This document shows positions 20,535-32,156 of a stretch of DNA of 32,156 nt, piece by piece (position 1 is the stretch's first letter; the number at the start of each line of letters is the position of its first letter). Under the pieces are notes generated by a model that worked only from the letters and a program-made list of their open reading frames with translations, was not told where the DNA came from and did no database searches. Source of the DNA: Schoenoplectus triqueter (taxonomy: Eukaryota > Streptophyta > Magnoliopsida > Poales > Cyperaceae); assembly GCA_964058805.1 (NCBI GenBank), contig CAXKVV010001660.1, positions 1 to 32,156 on the forward strand, given 5' to 3'. The position numbers and the translations under genes are program-made.

Positions 20535-23500
20535 ATGCAGACAGATCAGACGGTGATTAGCTTGAGGCCCGGTGGTGGGAACAGAGGCAGCCGATTTACC
20601 GTGCCGCGCTTTCCCGACACTCTCGCCGCCGCAACTGCACATGGGGTCCCCACCGCTGTCGGGTCGGGCAAGGTGAGCTTACTGGGTTTCTGGTAGCAAA
20701 TCCCTTCTCGGATCTGGGTTTTAATGATTCTGATTTTGGTCTGGTAGTAGTATGGTTGTTTCGGGGATTTGCCCTCCGAGAACTTGGATTTTCTCTTGTT
20801 ACCCTAGGATCTGAGGTTTAGCTGTTCTGGTTTTGGAGGTTGAGTCGGCGGATTTGCACGTGCGATCATAGGGATTTATGTCACTTTGCTTCTGAAAGCT
20901 TTTGATGTCTTACGTCTTATCAACTTTGTCTTACGTCTTATCAATTTTGGGAAATTAATATGATCTAAAGTATGTATGCAGTAAACTAACAATTAGATTG
21001 TTGATTTGGGTCTTAGCAATCACTTTGGAACTTACTCTGATATGGCACAAGGAGAATTGTCAGCCACTGTGCTAAGTGTAATTGAGATGTGCAATACTGC
21101 AATGTATAATAATTTCTTCATCAGTTAGTCATAGACTAGTGCATCATTCTTTTCCTCAAGTTATTAAAATTCCTTGTGCAAATATATGTTATTTGTCTTC
21201 TAAAATCTTTGGTTGTCTGTAATATTCTGTTTGTTGTCTCTTTAGTTGGGGTGTTGTTGAGGTTTTCAACTTTGTAGCATCAAATTCAGTAACATGTCTT
21301 TTCTTTGTTTAGATTGGTGATCGTTTTGAGGCACGTGAGCGCATTAAATACACTAGAGACCAGCTACTCCAGCTGCGTGAGGTATATTTTTTTATTTAGC
21401 ACCTCTTATCGAGTATGTTTAATTTGTTTGGGCACCTTAGAAATATTTGAACTTCTCTTAATTTTAAGGCTTCTGGCCATAATAATTACAAGACCATTAT
21501 TTGGTCGTCTAACAGAGCATCTCTTTGAAATTGCCTTCTTGTGAGGTTGGAACAGATTGTTGGGTAAAATATGGATTATGTTTGCTGCACTTTGCAGAAC
21601 ACAAATTTAGTAATGTTTTAATTTTGATTTGTCATTTCAGTTTTTTCTGGTCCGAAAACCTGATTCTGTGAACTTAAGAAGTAGAGCAACACAAATACAA
21701 TTGTATGCCATAAGGATTTCATTATGTAGACATAATGCATTGGTTTGCCAATTCTTACATGTGAATTGTTGGTACTAAGCTTATATTTAACAAAAATTGT
21801 TGGTTTTTGTTAGCATATGATATTACTGGAAGTGGTGAATGCCACAAACTAAGTTGCTTATTAAATATATTTCTTTAGTGATTTACTATATTTTAAGCAC
21901 ACAGGAATAACTATTTTTGGTGTTATTTTGTGTTTAAGATTGTTGATGTGTCAGAGGAAATTTTGAAAATTAAGCAAGAGATAGAAGCTGAGCTACACGG
22001 TGAAGACCAAACTTGGGCCCACGGTGAATCTACTGTAAGCTCATTAACTTCCCTGCTTTTTATTTTTCTTTTTTCCCCAAAAATTGCATGCCCGTATAAT
22101 TGAGTTAGAAAAGTTAGTAATGTCCTATAAGATATTAATTACAAAGGACTGGACCTGATGTTTGGAATGTACTAATGATGTACTACTAATTGCTTTTGTG
22201 TTCAACCTTTGAGGAAAACCATGATTATATTTTGCTTTCTAAAACTATAATGGCAAATGCATTCTCTTTGAAGAAGTAGATGTCTGTCTCATCTAATTTA
22301 TTAGTTGGCGAAAGCCAGATTTTGGGTCATTCAAAATTTGAATATTTAACCTATCTGATACTCAGGTTACATGAATCAAAGAAAACAAGCAAAATGTTCC
22401 TTCATATTTTAATGTGTCATTCCTGCTGGTTGTTGTATATCAAGTTTATTATATATTTTCCAAAGTTGCTGAGAAAAACAAAAATGCATGAGTGTATTCT
22501 TTGTCAGATTGCTCAAGTTTAATTGAACTTTTGCATCCATGTTGACAGGTGCAAACTCAAGCATACAACCGCTACTCTGAACCGGACAATCGTGATTGGC
22601 GTGGTCGATCAGATAGAATTGCTTCTCCCCAGACCGAGGAGAAATCCTGGGATTCATTGCGTGACCGTGAACGTGATACGTCATTTGGGCCTAATCAGAA
22701 ATCTCAATCAGATCAATTTCCAAAGGGACAAGCCCTTGCTAACCAAGGGGTAAGTTTCACTTTGTTATTCTTAAATATTTTATTTTTCAGTATTCAGAGC
22801 TTCAGTTTAAAGATGTAATAATTGTTGTACTTTGTTATATCTAATAGGCACCTGCTGCTCTCATCAAAGCTGAGGTGCCATGGTCAGCAAGAAGAGGCAA
22901 CCTTTCTGACAAGGAAAGGGTTCTTAAAACAGTTAAAGGGTAATCAATTACCGTCCTCGTACTTATCGCATATGAGATGTATTGGCAAGTTATAATACAG
23001 ATTGTAGTGTGCATTGTTTTTTGGAAAGAAAGTTGTATTAAATAAGCATTATGCGTATCTCTAGTCGGTGAATAATATAGTAAAGAACCCTTCAACTTGA
23101 TTGCATATTTTAGATTGCTGTATTTAACTTTACTGAAAATTGGCCTTCAATGGGGAATGACAATCAGATTGGATATCTGATAAATTATCAGTTGTGGTAT
23201 TATATTCTTGTTCCTTTGCTTTTCTGGTACTAAGTGGCCTTTATTCTTTTATGATTTTGGCAGTATCCTGAACAAGTTGACACCAGAGAAATTTGATGTT
23301 CTCAAGGGACAACTGATTGAATCTGGTATCACCACTCCTGACATCTTGAAGGTACTTCTTTGGTAGAAACCCTAATCCTTTTAACTCATTTATTTATGAT
23401 AGAAACAAAAAAAAGAAAAGTTGTACATGGTCTTATTTACATTTCCAGCCACGGTATCATGTCATCTTCGTGTTATTGTCTTGCTGAACCATTCATTGCC

Positions 23501-26119
23501 AAGATGAGATCTTTCTCCAATTTTGATGCTAAGTTTGTTCATTATCATTGTTTTCTTTGTAACACTTATCAGGATGTGATAACGCTGATATTTGAGAAGG
23601 CTGTGTTTGAGCCGACCTTCTGCCCGATGTATGCACAGCTGTGCTCAGACCTGAATGACAAGCTGCAGGTGTTCCCGGCTGAGGAGCCTGGTGGCAAAGA
23701 GATAACCTTCAAGCGTGTCCTCCTGAACAACTGCCAGGAGGCTTTTGAGGGGGCCGATAATCTCAGAGCCGAGATGAGGAAGCTCACTGGTCCCAACCAG
23801 GAGACAGAGAGGCATGACAAAGAGAGGCTTTTGAAATTGCGCACACTAGGAAATATTCGTTTAATTGGAGAGCTTCTCAAGCAGAAAATGGTGTCTGAGA
23901 AGATTGTTCATCACATTGTTCAGGTTTTTCTTTTTATTTAATTTTGATTTTGATTTCACTGAAGTTTATATCTGTTTTAGTGAATAGTATAACTTAGAAA
24001 TGAACAAGAAAATATTGGAAAAGGATGGACGGATATACTACGTAGTGTGTAGTGTCCTCGTCTGTATCAATTACTATGGAGGGTATTCTCAATTTTCTGC
24101 AGGCGGCTCTCTATGCCTTTCTTAATACTATCTTCAACTTTCAGTTTTAAGCCTTCATTAGTACGTACATATACTGTTCATATGTATAAGAGTGCTGAAA
24201 CATGCAAATCTGTATGGAAGAAATATATGTGGCTTTTTATCGTACTTTTGGTTATTGCCTTTTTTTTAATGGTTCAATAATGGATTTTTATAAATCAAAC
24301 AGGAATTACTGGGACATGACAGTAAGACGTGTCCAGCAGAAGAGAACGTGGAGGCTATTTGCCAGTTCTTTAACACCATAGGGAAGCAGCTGGACGAGAA
24401 CCCCAAGTTTAAGCGGTACAGTGATGCCTATTTCAACCGTCTCAAGGATCTCACAGCCAACCCACAACTTGCTCCCCGCCTCCGCTTTATGGTGCATGAT
24501 GTCCTTGACCTCCGCTCCAACAATTGGGTCCCCCGTCGTGAAGAGGTTTTTTTTTTTTCATTTTCCTATATTTCTGATTCACAATTTACAAAAAAAGCTC
24601 TTATTATTTCCTATTAAGTTACGACTAGAATCTGTGTTTGCACTTATTAGGTTTAACTTATATTTGTACCCGACTTTCCTCGTGTTTAGTACATGTTATA
24701 GTAGTTCTATTTCCTATTATATACTTTTTTGGGGGTTTTGGGGATGCCGGTTGGTATAGAGTGGGAAAAAAATGCCAATATGTATTGGGATGTTAACTGT
24801 TGGACCGGACTGATCTTTTGGTGGTGTTAAGCTATCTCTGAACTGGTTCGGTTCTAGTTGCATATCTGAGAGTTGTTCAGTGGAATGCGATAAATACTCT
24901 TTGAAATAAAACTTCCCTTTTTTCTCATATGCGGAAGTCGCCTGTTTCATTCATTCATCATACATTCATAATGGAGGGTACACATAATGAAGAAATATGG
25001 GTTTTGTACTGCATGGGGTCACAAATTTTGGAGTAAAGACATGCTTTTATGTTTTCAGGAATGTATCCAGAAAAAGGCTTATATTCTCTCATGTCACAGG
25101 TAAAGGCCAAGACAATAACTGAAATTCACACTGAGGCTGAGAAGAACCTTGGGCTCCGTCCAGGTGCAACAGCTAGCCTGCGGAATGGGCGCAACATGTT
25201 AACAGGTGGGCCCCTTTCTCCTGGCAGCCCATTCCCCATGGCCCGTCCAGGTACAGGTGGAATGATGCCTGGCATGCCTGGAACTCGTAAGATGCCTGGC
25301 ATGCCTGGGCTTGACACTGATAACTGGGAGGTACCCCGTTCGAAGTCCATGCAGAGACGAGCTGAGCCATTAGCTCAACCTCTGTCCATGAGCCCCAGAC
25401 CTATGAGCATAAATTCTAGGCTGCTCCCTCAAGGCAGTGGTGGACTTATTACTGGTAAGACCAGTGCACTTTTACAAGGTAGTGCCAGTAGTGCTGGTCC
25501 TAGCACTGTCAAACCCTTCTCCCCTGTTGTACCGCCAGTTATCAGTCCCACGGTCACACCACCTCCTGCCATCAGCCCTGCCACTAGTGGGCCGAAGACG
25601 AACATTGCCGAGTTGAATAAAAAAACAGTTTCTCTATTGGAGGAATATTTCCATGTGCGCATATTGGATGAGGCATTGCAATGTGTTGAGGAACTTAAGA
25701 GCCCGGAGTACCACTCTGAGGTGGTCAAGGAGGCCATCAATCTAGCGCTAGACAAGGGAGCTAGTTTCATTGACCCGCTTGTCAGACTGTTGGAGTATCT
25801 TGCTTTGAAAAATGTTCTCAAACCGAGGGATTTGGGTACAGGTTGCTTGCTATATGGCTCAATGCTTGATGACATAGGGATCGACTTGCCAAAAGCACCG
25901 GTGTTCTTTGGGGACGTTGTGGGGCGGCTTATTGTTTCTGGTAGGTTGAATTTTAAGGTCGTTGAGGAGGTTTTGAAGAAAATTGAAGATTCTAAATTCA
26001 GAGAAGATGTGTTTAGTTCTGTTTTGAAGACTATTGGGGCAGCAGGCCCCACTGGTCAGGGAATACTGGGCCAGCATTCAGCCGAGATTAAGGTTTGCAA
26101 GGATCTGCTCTCAGTCTGA
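20535..26119 (+). CDS. EIF(ISO)4G1: Eukaryotic translation initiation factor eIF(iso)4G
   Basis: Role (family knowledge): the scaffold of the plant-specific eIF(iso)4F cap-binding complex. It binds eIF(iso)4E, eIF4A, eIF3 and PABP in the cytoplasm. Nine coding exons: 20535-20672, 21313-21381, 21939-22034, 22549-22749, 22848-22939, 23264-23351, 23573-23923, 24303-24545 and 25100-26119. All use GT-AG and keep phase; only the exon 5-6 junction splits a codon. Product: 765 aa, near the 780 aa of Arabidopsis. The N-terminus is [15 protein letters not shown]. The eIF4E-binding motif Y59-T-R-D-Q-L64-L65 is intact. The MIF4G domain spans about 200-425 (from [16 protein letters not shown] through [13 protein letters not shown]). 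A Gly/Pro/Met stretch with MPGMPG repeats lies at about 480-500. The MA3 domain runs from about 593 ([17 protein letters not shown]) to about 720. It ends KVCKDLLSV. Start choice rests on the conserved N-terminus. Nothing is broken. Confidence 0.97.
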
Positions 26120-27495
26120 GGCAACAACGTACGAGGTGAACTGCTGGAGTTTAGTTTCATAATTCTTTGTTTATGTATGAAGCCTGGGACCACCTTTTTT
26201 TTTTTTAACTTTTCTCACTCGTTTTGCCATGAGCTGAGAAAACAAATGGAGAACTTTTTAAGAGTTTTTGAGAAGGATGTGCTGATAGGTGGATGTGAGA
26301 GCATGGTTATTTATAATATGATCTGTTGTATATTTAGATTTTGCCGAGAATTTTATGGTAAGTTTAATTATTATTGTTTGTCAGAAGAATACTAAGAAGG
26401 AAAGAACAAAAAGCGAGCCATGGTTTTTGGTTTCTTGGGCTTGTGGCTTAATTTGCTGCAAGTGTGAGATGTAAGGGGGCTTTAATTGTTATTTATTATT
26501 TATTTTGCAATTCCCGTTTTTTTTTGAAGACTTCTGTTTCTTTTTCATAAAGCGCGGCTCTGGCGACATGAAGCCACGCAGAATTTAACTACAAATTGAT
26601 TTTTTTTTTTTGGAAATCAAGTTTTTGGTACCATAACCTGGTACTGCAGGATTTAGAACTACTAAAACCTAGAAGAACTAGATAAAAAAGGTTGTACCAC
26701 ATCTTGGTATCTTATCCTACCCCAGTCAACCAGATAACGAAATAATCAAGCAATATGATTACTACATGCATATAACAACCTATCATAGTTTCAAAGTATC
26801 AAAAGCTAAAAAAATCAACTAGTTTATGTTCATAAAAGCTCATCTTCTATCACATGTTCACAATATCAACATAAATAATTAGAGCTGTAATATGAATTTC
26901 GTTTATATAGTCCTCAAATAAATAATTAATAATATAAAATTTCACATTAGAGAAAATTTAGACATAATATTTTTAAATGCTAAATAATAATAATAATAAA
27001 TAATAATAATTGTTCTAATAATATATAATATAGTTAAATACATAATAATTTATAAATGATCATATAAAAAGGTTGAATCATTTTAAAAATTAAGTTTCAT
27101 TTTAAATATATTAAACATTATTTTAAATGATGAGATAAACTATTTTATATGAACTTTTGGATTTAAGAAGATTGAAAAATTTAAACAAAATCAATGATAA
27201 AAAAAAGCGATGTAGCATGCTTGAAAAACTTAATCCTCTTTATATATTAAAAATTTTCTTCTTTTGCAACTCTATTCCTAGTCAACAGAATTTTCCTTGC
27301 TATGCCAATCTTCATCTGGTTGTTCCTGTATTACTTTATCCTCCAATTAAAGCATGGCGCTCTAATAGCTAATAAGGAATATATGGATGTAAATATAATA
27401 CTTAATATTGTGAAACTAATTAGCTCATTATGATGATTGAAGACGTAGTCCTGACACACAATAGAATAATTAATTGTACCTTAAAAAATGCCTTA
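26120..27495. other. eIF(iso)4G 3'UTR and AT-rich intergenic DNA
   Basis: Probable 3'UTR to about 26560. A (TAA)n microsatellite lies at about 26985-27010 and the rest is AT-rich. Small open frames at 26177 and 27157 have no recognisable features. Confidence 0.6.
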
Positions 27496-27965
27496 TCTAT
27501 ACTATTATATAAAGCATCTAAGAATTGGAGGGTCCATTTTTTGTCATGGTAAATTTTTATTATACCCATTTTAGCTCTCAATTAGACGGATGATATTTAT
27601 TGTTGGTTGATCGAACGTATGTGATCGCGTCCATTGATCCCCTCGTTCTCTCCATTTCTTTCCCTTATATACTATTATTTCCATAATTTTTGTTTTTTTA
27701 TTTAGCAACCTTGTGCATATTTGGTAAGAAATTAATGGTGATAATATATGTTAGAATAATTTACTTTTTTTACCATAAAAATCATGAATCATTAACTCAT
27801 ATTGTGCAAAAATCTCATCCAAGATTAAATATAGTCTTTATTATATGTTTTCTCTATAATTTGGTGAATTTATAATTTAATATTAGATAAATATGAATTT
27901 TTTATCTTATAATATTTTAATATTTAAATAAAAAATTCTGCTGCAACGCGCGGGTATATAGCTAG
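27496..27965 (+). mobile_element. Small non-autonomous Helitron
   Basis: Begins TCTATACTATTATATAAAG just after an A. Ends gctgcaacgcgcgggtatatagCTAG just before a T. A 5' TC end, a GC-rich 3' stretch near a CTRR terminus and insertion between A and T are Helitron hallmarks. The 3' hairpin looks decayed (acgcgcggg retained). At 470 bp it has no Rep/helicase coding capacity. The 61-codon frame at 27690 inside it is not a gene. Confidence 0.75.
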
Positions 27966-29003
27966 TTATTCTTAAGTTGAGACCAAAATTTAACTAAAGT
28001 AATAATAATACTTCTATCTATTTCTCTGACAGATTTACATTTTCCCCTTGAAAAAATAATTTTGTTTCGCTTTATCCAAATTGACCAAAAAAATTGCTCC
28101 TCTTACTAAAAAAAAAACTTTTCGATTTTCACCAGAAATATCTCCATAGCTAATTTGCCAATAGGGACTTATTCATACAATACAAACTGAAAAGTTATCA
28201 TTGCAAGATGAATTAGTGCCTGGGGAGGGCGTAACTTCAGGATTTATTTGACCTATGGATCAATTGCATCAAGAAACTAGATGACATACATTTCCACTAG
28301 GAAAGCAAGCAGCAACAGGTACAAAGTTTTTCCATTGTGTTGTCAGTGGCGAAAGGAAAAAAAGGAACACTGTCGGTCTTATTGATAGCAATTTTGTAAT
28401 GATAGGCAGGGTATACAAAATAAAAATAAATAAATAAATAATATGTTGATATTGGTATTGACGATGCTGTTGTGGCTCCAGATTCTTAGATTGAAGTGGA
28501 GCTGTTTCAAGATCAGGAGGAGATAATAGTTTCATTGCTTAGGTGAGACCCAATTCCTGATTCTTCAGCAGAGGGTCAAGTTATCCTCAACGTTCCATGT
28601 ATTATTCCAGCTACATGGAATGGAAATAGGAGACCCAATTCCTGATTCTTCAGCAGAGGGTCAAGTATTACCAAGTTTTGACTTTTGAGTGCTAGCTCGC
28701 CTCAGATTCAAGAGCAGCAGGAAGATGCATCCTGTGTTTTATTACTAATTTTAAATTAATGAAATATCTCTCTTTTTTCTACTAAAACTTGTAAAAATGG
28801 AACAAACTAACTAGGTCCTTACCAGTCAGATCCGATTTATTAGCTATACAAGAATTTATCTTGGCAATCATCAATCATTGATTGCGGATAGTTCTGTTCT
28901 AAATATAAAAATAAGAATTTGGGAGCCTTGTCTACTCTAAATTTTTACTAAAAAATAGAAAGAGTACAGGCTAGAAAACTTCAGAACAGATCCCTCAGAC
29001 ATC
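27966..29003. other. Intergenic DNA with a short duplication and hairpin
   Basis: No gene was recognised. The minus-strand open frame at 28269-28535 has low-complexity composition. The notable structure is the duplicated 37-mer described separately. Confidence 0.55.
28545..28666 (+). repeat. Duplicated 37-mer, 85 bp apart, around a 9-bp-stem hairpin
   Basis: The 37 bases beginning gagacccaattcctgattc are identical at 28545-28581 and 28630-28666. Between them, ttccatgta (28593-28601) and tacatggaa (28612-28620) form a perfect 9-bp inverted repeat with a 10-base loop. The perfect copies imply a recent event. Confidence 0.9.
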
Positions 29004-29533
29004 TGTTGTAATAAATCTTACATCAATTGTAATGAGTAACTGCGTTATGGTTTCCTTACCTAATCGTCGCAACAGTTAGCTAACCGTTGCAATGGTTATA
29101 CCCGATTTGTTGTCGATTTTGATGTATCTCTCTATATATACACTTTCATTTCTTCTCAAACCTGACACTTTTTACCTTGCAAAACCTAATCACCAAGTTC
29201 TCTAAGATCATATATTCAATTCTCTTATATTCTAAACTCAAGACTACTTTGTAAAACCATTTGAGAGTTTGTGATAAGTTAGATCTTAATTATTCTCTAG
29301 TGAGACTTCGTTCTTCACGCCTCGTTTATTTCTTTTGGCTGACGGCTGTCATGTTACTTGATGTAAGGGATGAGAGGATCACAGTTGTAAAAGACCTGCT
29401 TGTATTAGTGACTCGGCGCAATCGAATGTTGTGATTGTGGGTCTCGAAGACGTAGGCTTTTCATAACCGAACTCCGTTAAATTCTGTGTTCTTTCTCTTT
29501 CTCTCTCTTGCTTTATTTATTTATTTCTGTGAT
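29004..29533 (+). mobile_element. Copia-type LTR remnant with decayed primer-binding site
   Basis: Starts TGTTGTAATAAATC. It has a tctctatatatac TATA region (about 29130), a leader with acctgcttgtattagtgactcgg and ctcgaagacgtaggc, then cgaactccgttaaattctgtgttc. That last part resembles the end of many plant copia LTRs (ACGTAGGC...CCGAACCACGTTAAAT...TGTGTTC). At about 29539-29550 a degraded tRNA(Met)-like primer-binding site (tgatactagacc) follows, so this was probably a 5' LTR whose interior is lost. No partner LTR is in the window. Confidence 0.6.
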
Positions 29534-31440
29534 AAATTTGATACTAGACCTTTAAGAAAAAATAATATATTTATTTTTATATAAAAGTATTATATATATT
29601 TTCGTATCCTTACCTCATTTATAAAAAAATAATATATTATCGTACCCACATTGTAATCTGATACGGTACTCGCATCCGCACCCATACAGCACAAATAGTA
29701 AATAATAACACGCGTATCCTTAGTTCCCTACCATTTATAATATGAAAACCCCGTTTTTTTTCTCATTTGCAAAATTAACTATGAAAAGTATGTCATTGTT
29801 TGTATATGAAAGTATGTTACTTTAAAAAATTAGAAAATTAAAAAATTTTTTATATCTCATAAAATTTTAAAATAATGAATTTATTGAACAAATAAATTAA
29901 AATTTAAAAATAATTTAATATATTTATGAGTTAAATTCATGAATATTTTCGTAAATTTAAACTCACGCTATTTTCGCTCCCTCTATATATTTTTTTGCTC
30001 TCTCTATATATTTGTATTCCTTCATAAGTTAAGATCATGGACACTGATATTTTAGAAGTGATATCTTCTAACAGCTTAAATTATAACATTATCAATATTT
30101 TCTGCGCAAGTAGGTACTAGGAATAATTGTAGGAAAATCATGAGTGAGGATCCGTAAAGAACAGTAATAAATATCTGACGTTATCTCAACTTTAGATCCT
30201 AAATTCTGAATATAACAACAACAACAAATCTTTTAATTCTAAATAAATTGAGATATACTAGAAATAAAACCCAATAAAAAAAAATATCAAAAATCTCAAA
30301 ACCCCGAATCATAAAGAAAAAAAATGTTTCAAATACAAAAAATGAACTTCATCTGTTGAAATTTCTGTAAAATGCCGAGATCACATATATATTTTTCTAT
30401 TTTATTTTATATTTTTCCGAGAAAAATAGTTATCAAGCAGTCAAGACCCCATTTTGCTTTTATTAAATGAAAAGGGTAAAAGACAGAGAAATATAAGCAA
30501 AACTAGGGCCTATGTGTTAGATTATTAGATATCAAATTCTCTGATGCCTTTAACTTATAAAATTTACTTTATTATATTAAAATCTTGATTTACCTTGATC
30601 AATCAAAATATTTATATCAAAATTCTATGGTCGCGTACGTTAATAAAAATTCTCTGAAAAATGAAAAAAAAAATAACGGATCTCCCAATTTGACGCGTCT
30701 TCTAGAGAGATCCCACCGACTCATGGATCGCTATCTCTTATCCTTCGGATATCCCAAATATTATTAATAAAAGGACATTATAAAACATGGAAAGAGAGTT
30801 AATTTTTAAAAAATTTAACTGTCTTATCATTCATATTTTTTTTATATTTTTCACTGTTTTTCTCTCTTCATTTGATCTAGTCAAATGATATATCATTTTT
30901 TCTCATTCTTCGTTTGAAGAACATCTAAAATATAATTTAAATATTAAAATAACTATTTATATTTTTAATGAAACTTTACTTAGCTAATTATAATATTTAT
31001 AATTAAATATATTTTTAATATTTTAGAAATAAAATATTTATATTCAATTTTTTTAACAAAAATAATATATTATTTTTATTTTAAATATCTGATTATTTAT
31101 ATATGTGGCGAAACTACAACCCTAATATTAGTGTAAATAGAAGAAAATCAATAGCAAGGACACTGTCACCATCTATCCAAAACTGTGCAAAGGAAATGTC
31201 ATATGGAAACAAAATTATGGTGATAGATATTAAATTATTAATCATATTTTCGTACCTGTTATTATTTTTTCTTAATCTCTAATAGAACTTGTAAGTTGTA
31301 AATTCATATAATCACATGGCATATAACAATATAACATCCCTCCCTCTAATGTAAAATGTTAAATGGATAAGGTTAATTCTTAGTTGGGATCATCAGCATT
31401 TTTTAAAATTTAATTTTATAATGAAGCCAGTAACGAAAAA
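29534..31440. other. AT-rich intergenic region with an eroded foldback half
   Basis: At about 29890-29985 the words taaattaaaatttaaaaataatttaatatat, gagttaaattca and actcacgctatt resemble the right arm of foldback families A and C. They are followed by ctctatatat tracts, so this is probably a decayed half-element. The rest is A/T-rich with no gene. The 60-codon frame at 30585 is not supported. Confidence 0.5.
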
Positions 31441-32156
31441 TAGTAACAAGTCCGAGTCGTCTCCCTCTCTCCTCCCTCTATTAGAGATCGCAGAACCTAG
31501 TCCTCCCTCTCTTTCTCGCTCGCTCTCCTCACCACGCCTTTCCACGCGCTTGCTTCATCTCTGGTAGTATATCTTTTTCCGTGCCTTTGTTTATCTCGAT
31601 TGGAAGCTCTACCCGTTTCTTTTGGAAATTTTGTTTTCTAAATCATTGTTCAACGACCTGTTCCATACTTATTCCACGAAGTTGCATACCTATTACTAGC
31701 CTGATCTTACATTTTTGTGTTAGTTTTGATGAACTCTCAGTAATTTCCCCCAAATTTCAAGAACTTCGTTCCTTCAATTTAGTACCGTAGGACTTGTAGC
31801 CCCGCTTAACTTTGACGAAGCAAATCTGTAACTTGTGTGAAATTCTAGCAATGGATTTTGATTTTTATCGTGATTCTTACAAATAGTTGCAACTTTGAGA
31901 ATCTGAATGTTGCTTATGGTTTAAATTAGGAGAAACTATTGTTATTAACTGGTGTCATACTGAGATCTGATGTATATTAATGTTCAATACTTAGAGGTGC
32001 TGCGCCAAGATTTAAAGTGAACATTTGTCTTTTCAAAGTTCCTTGTAACTTGTAAGATATCATATAAATTTCTTGAGAAGTACTCAAGTTAAGTAGCAAA
32101 TTAGTTCTCCTTTCATTCACTTATTCAGGGCTACCTTTGTCACAAATTCAATTTCT
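31441..32156 (+). other. Possible 5'UTR exon and first intron of a downstream gene
   Basis: From about 31455 to 31563 the sequence turns CT-rich (ctccctctctcctccctc, ctctctttctcgctcgctctcctc), like the leaders of the other genes here. It ends at a possible donor ctg|gtagta (31564). The rest to the window end is T-rich and intron-like. No coding exon is visible, and the 69-codon frame at 31581 shows no family features. Confidence 0.4.

Noticed and set aside
25049..25099. Upstream extension [10 protein letters not shown]... of the last eIF(iso)4G exon
   Set aside because: It is intron sequence that stays open up to the acceptor at 25099. The conserved protein continues from EEV at this junction.
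27157..27372. 71-codon plus-strand open frame
   Set aside because: Low-complexity start and no family resemblance, in AT-rich intergenic DNA.
30585..30767. 60-codon plus-strand open frame
   Set aside because: AT-driven, no recognisable motif and no gene context.

Overview
This is nuclear DNA from a flowering plant. Four conserved eukaryotic genes are split by AT-rich GT-AG introns, and they are separated by plant-type transposable elements: Ty1/copia remnants, a long-TIR DNA element, foldback MITEs, a small Helitron and a SINE-like unit. I could not fix the lineage from sequence alone. The REF6-type zinc fingers and the eIF(iso)4G gene place it in land plants and very probably angiosperms. 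The AT-rich gene bodies argue weakly against a grass.

Layout. (1) Positions 131-4173, + strand: the last four visible exons of a REF6/ELF6-type JmjC histone H3K27 demethylase, ending in a four-finger zinc-finger array; the catalytic half lies upstream of the window. (2) 5215-7244: an internally deleted, decayed Ty1/copia retrotransposon. 7513-8600: a 1.1-kb non-autonomous DNA element with long terminal inverted repeats. (3) 9240-11007, +: the pre-60S ribosome biogenesis factor RLP24, 167 aa, with a likely 5'UTR intron. (4) 12172-15356, -: Enhancer of rudimentary homolog (ERH), 109 aa, whose first coding exon carries only the ATG. Its 1.95-kb first intron holds a foldback MITE and an LTR-like promoter sequence. 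(5) 16708-18752: a chain of five foldback elements joined only by (TA)n and (GA)n/(CT)n microsatellites. This is the most unusual structure in the window. (6) 20535-26119, +: the translation initiation scaffold eIF(iso)4G, nine coding exons, 765 aa, complete. (7) 26.1-31.4 kb: AT-rich intergenic DNA with a 470-bp Helitron, a short tandem duplication and a copia-type LTR with a decayed primer-binding site. (8) 31.44 kb to the end: a CT-rich stretch that resembles the 5'UTR and first intron of another + strand gene whose coding exons lie outside.

The four genes are housekeeping or regulatory genes (chromatin, ribosome assembly, RNA processing, translation initiation) and do not form a pathway cluster. 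RLP24 and ERH converge. ERH and eIF(iso)4G diverge across about 5 kb packed with MITEs. Both of the latter have a telo-box motif near their inferred 5' ends. I worked out all exon structures by hand from splice consensus, reading phase and family conservation; no alignment or database search was run.
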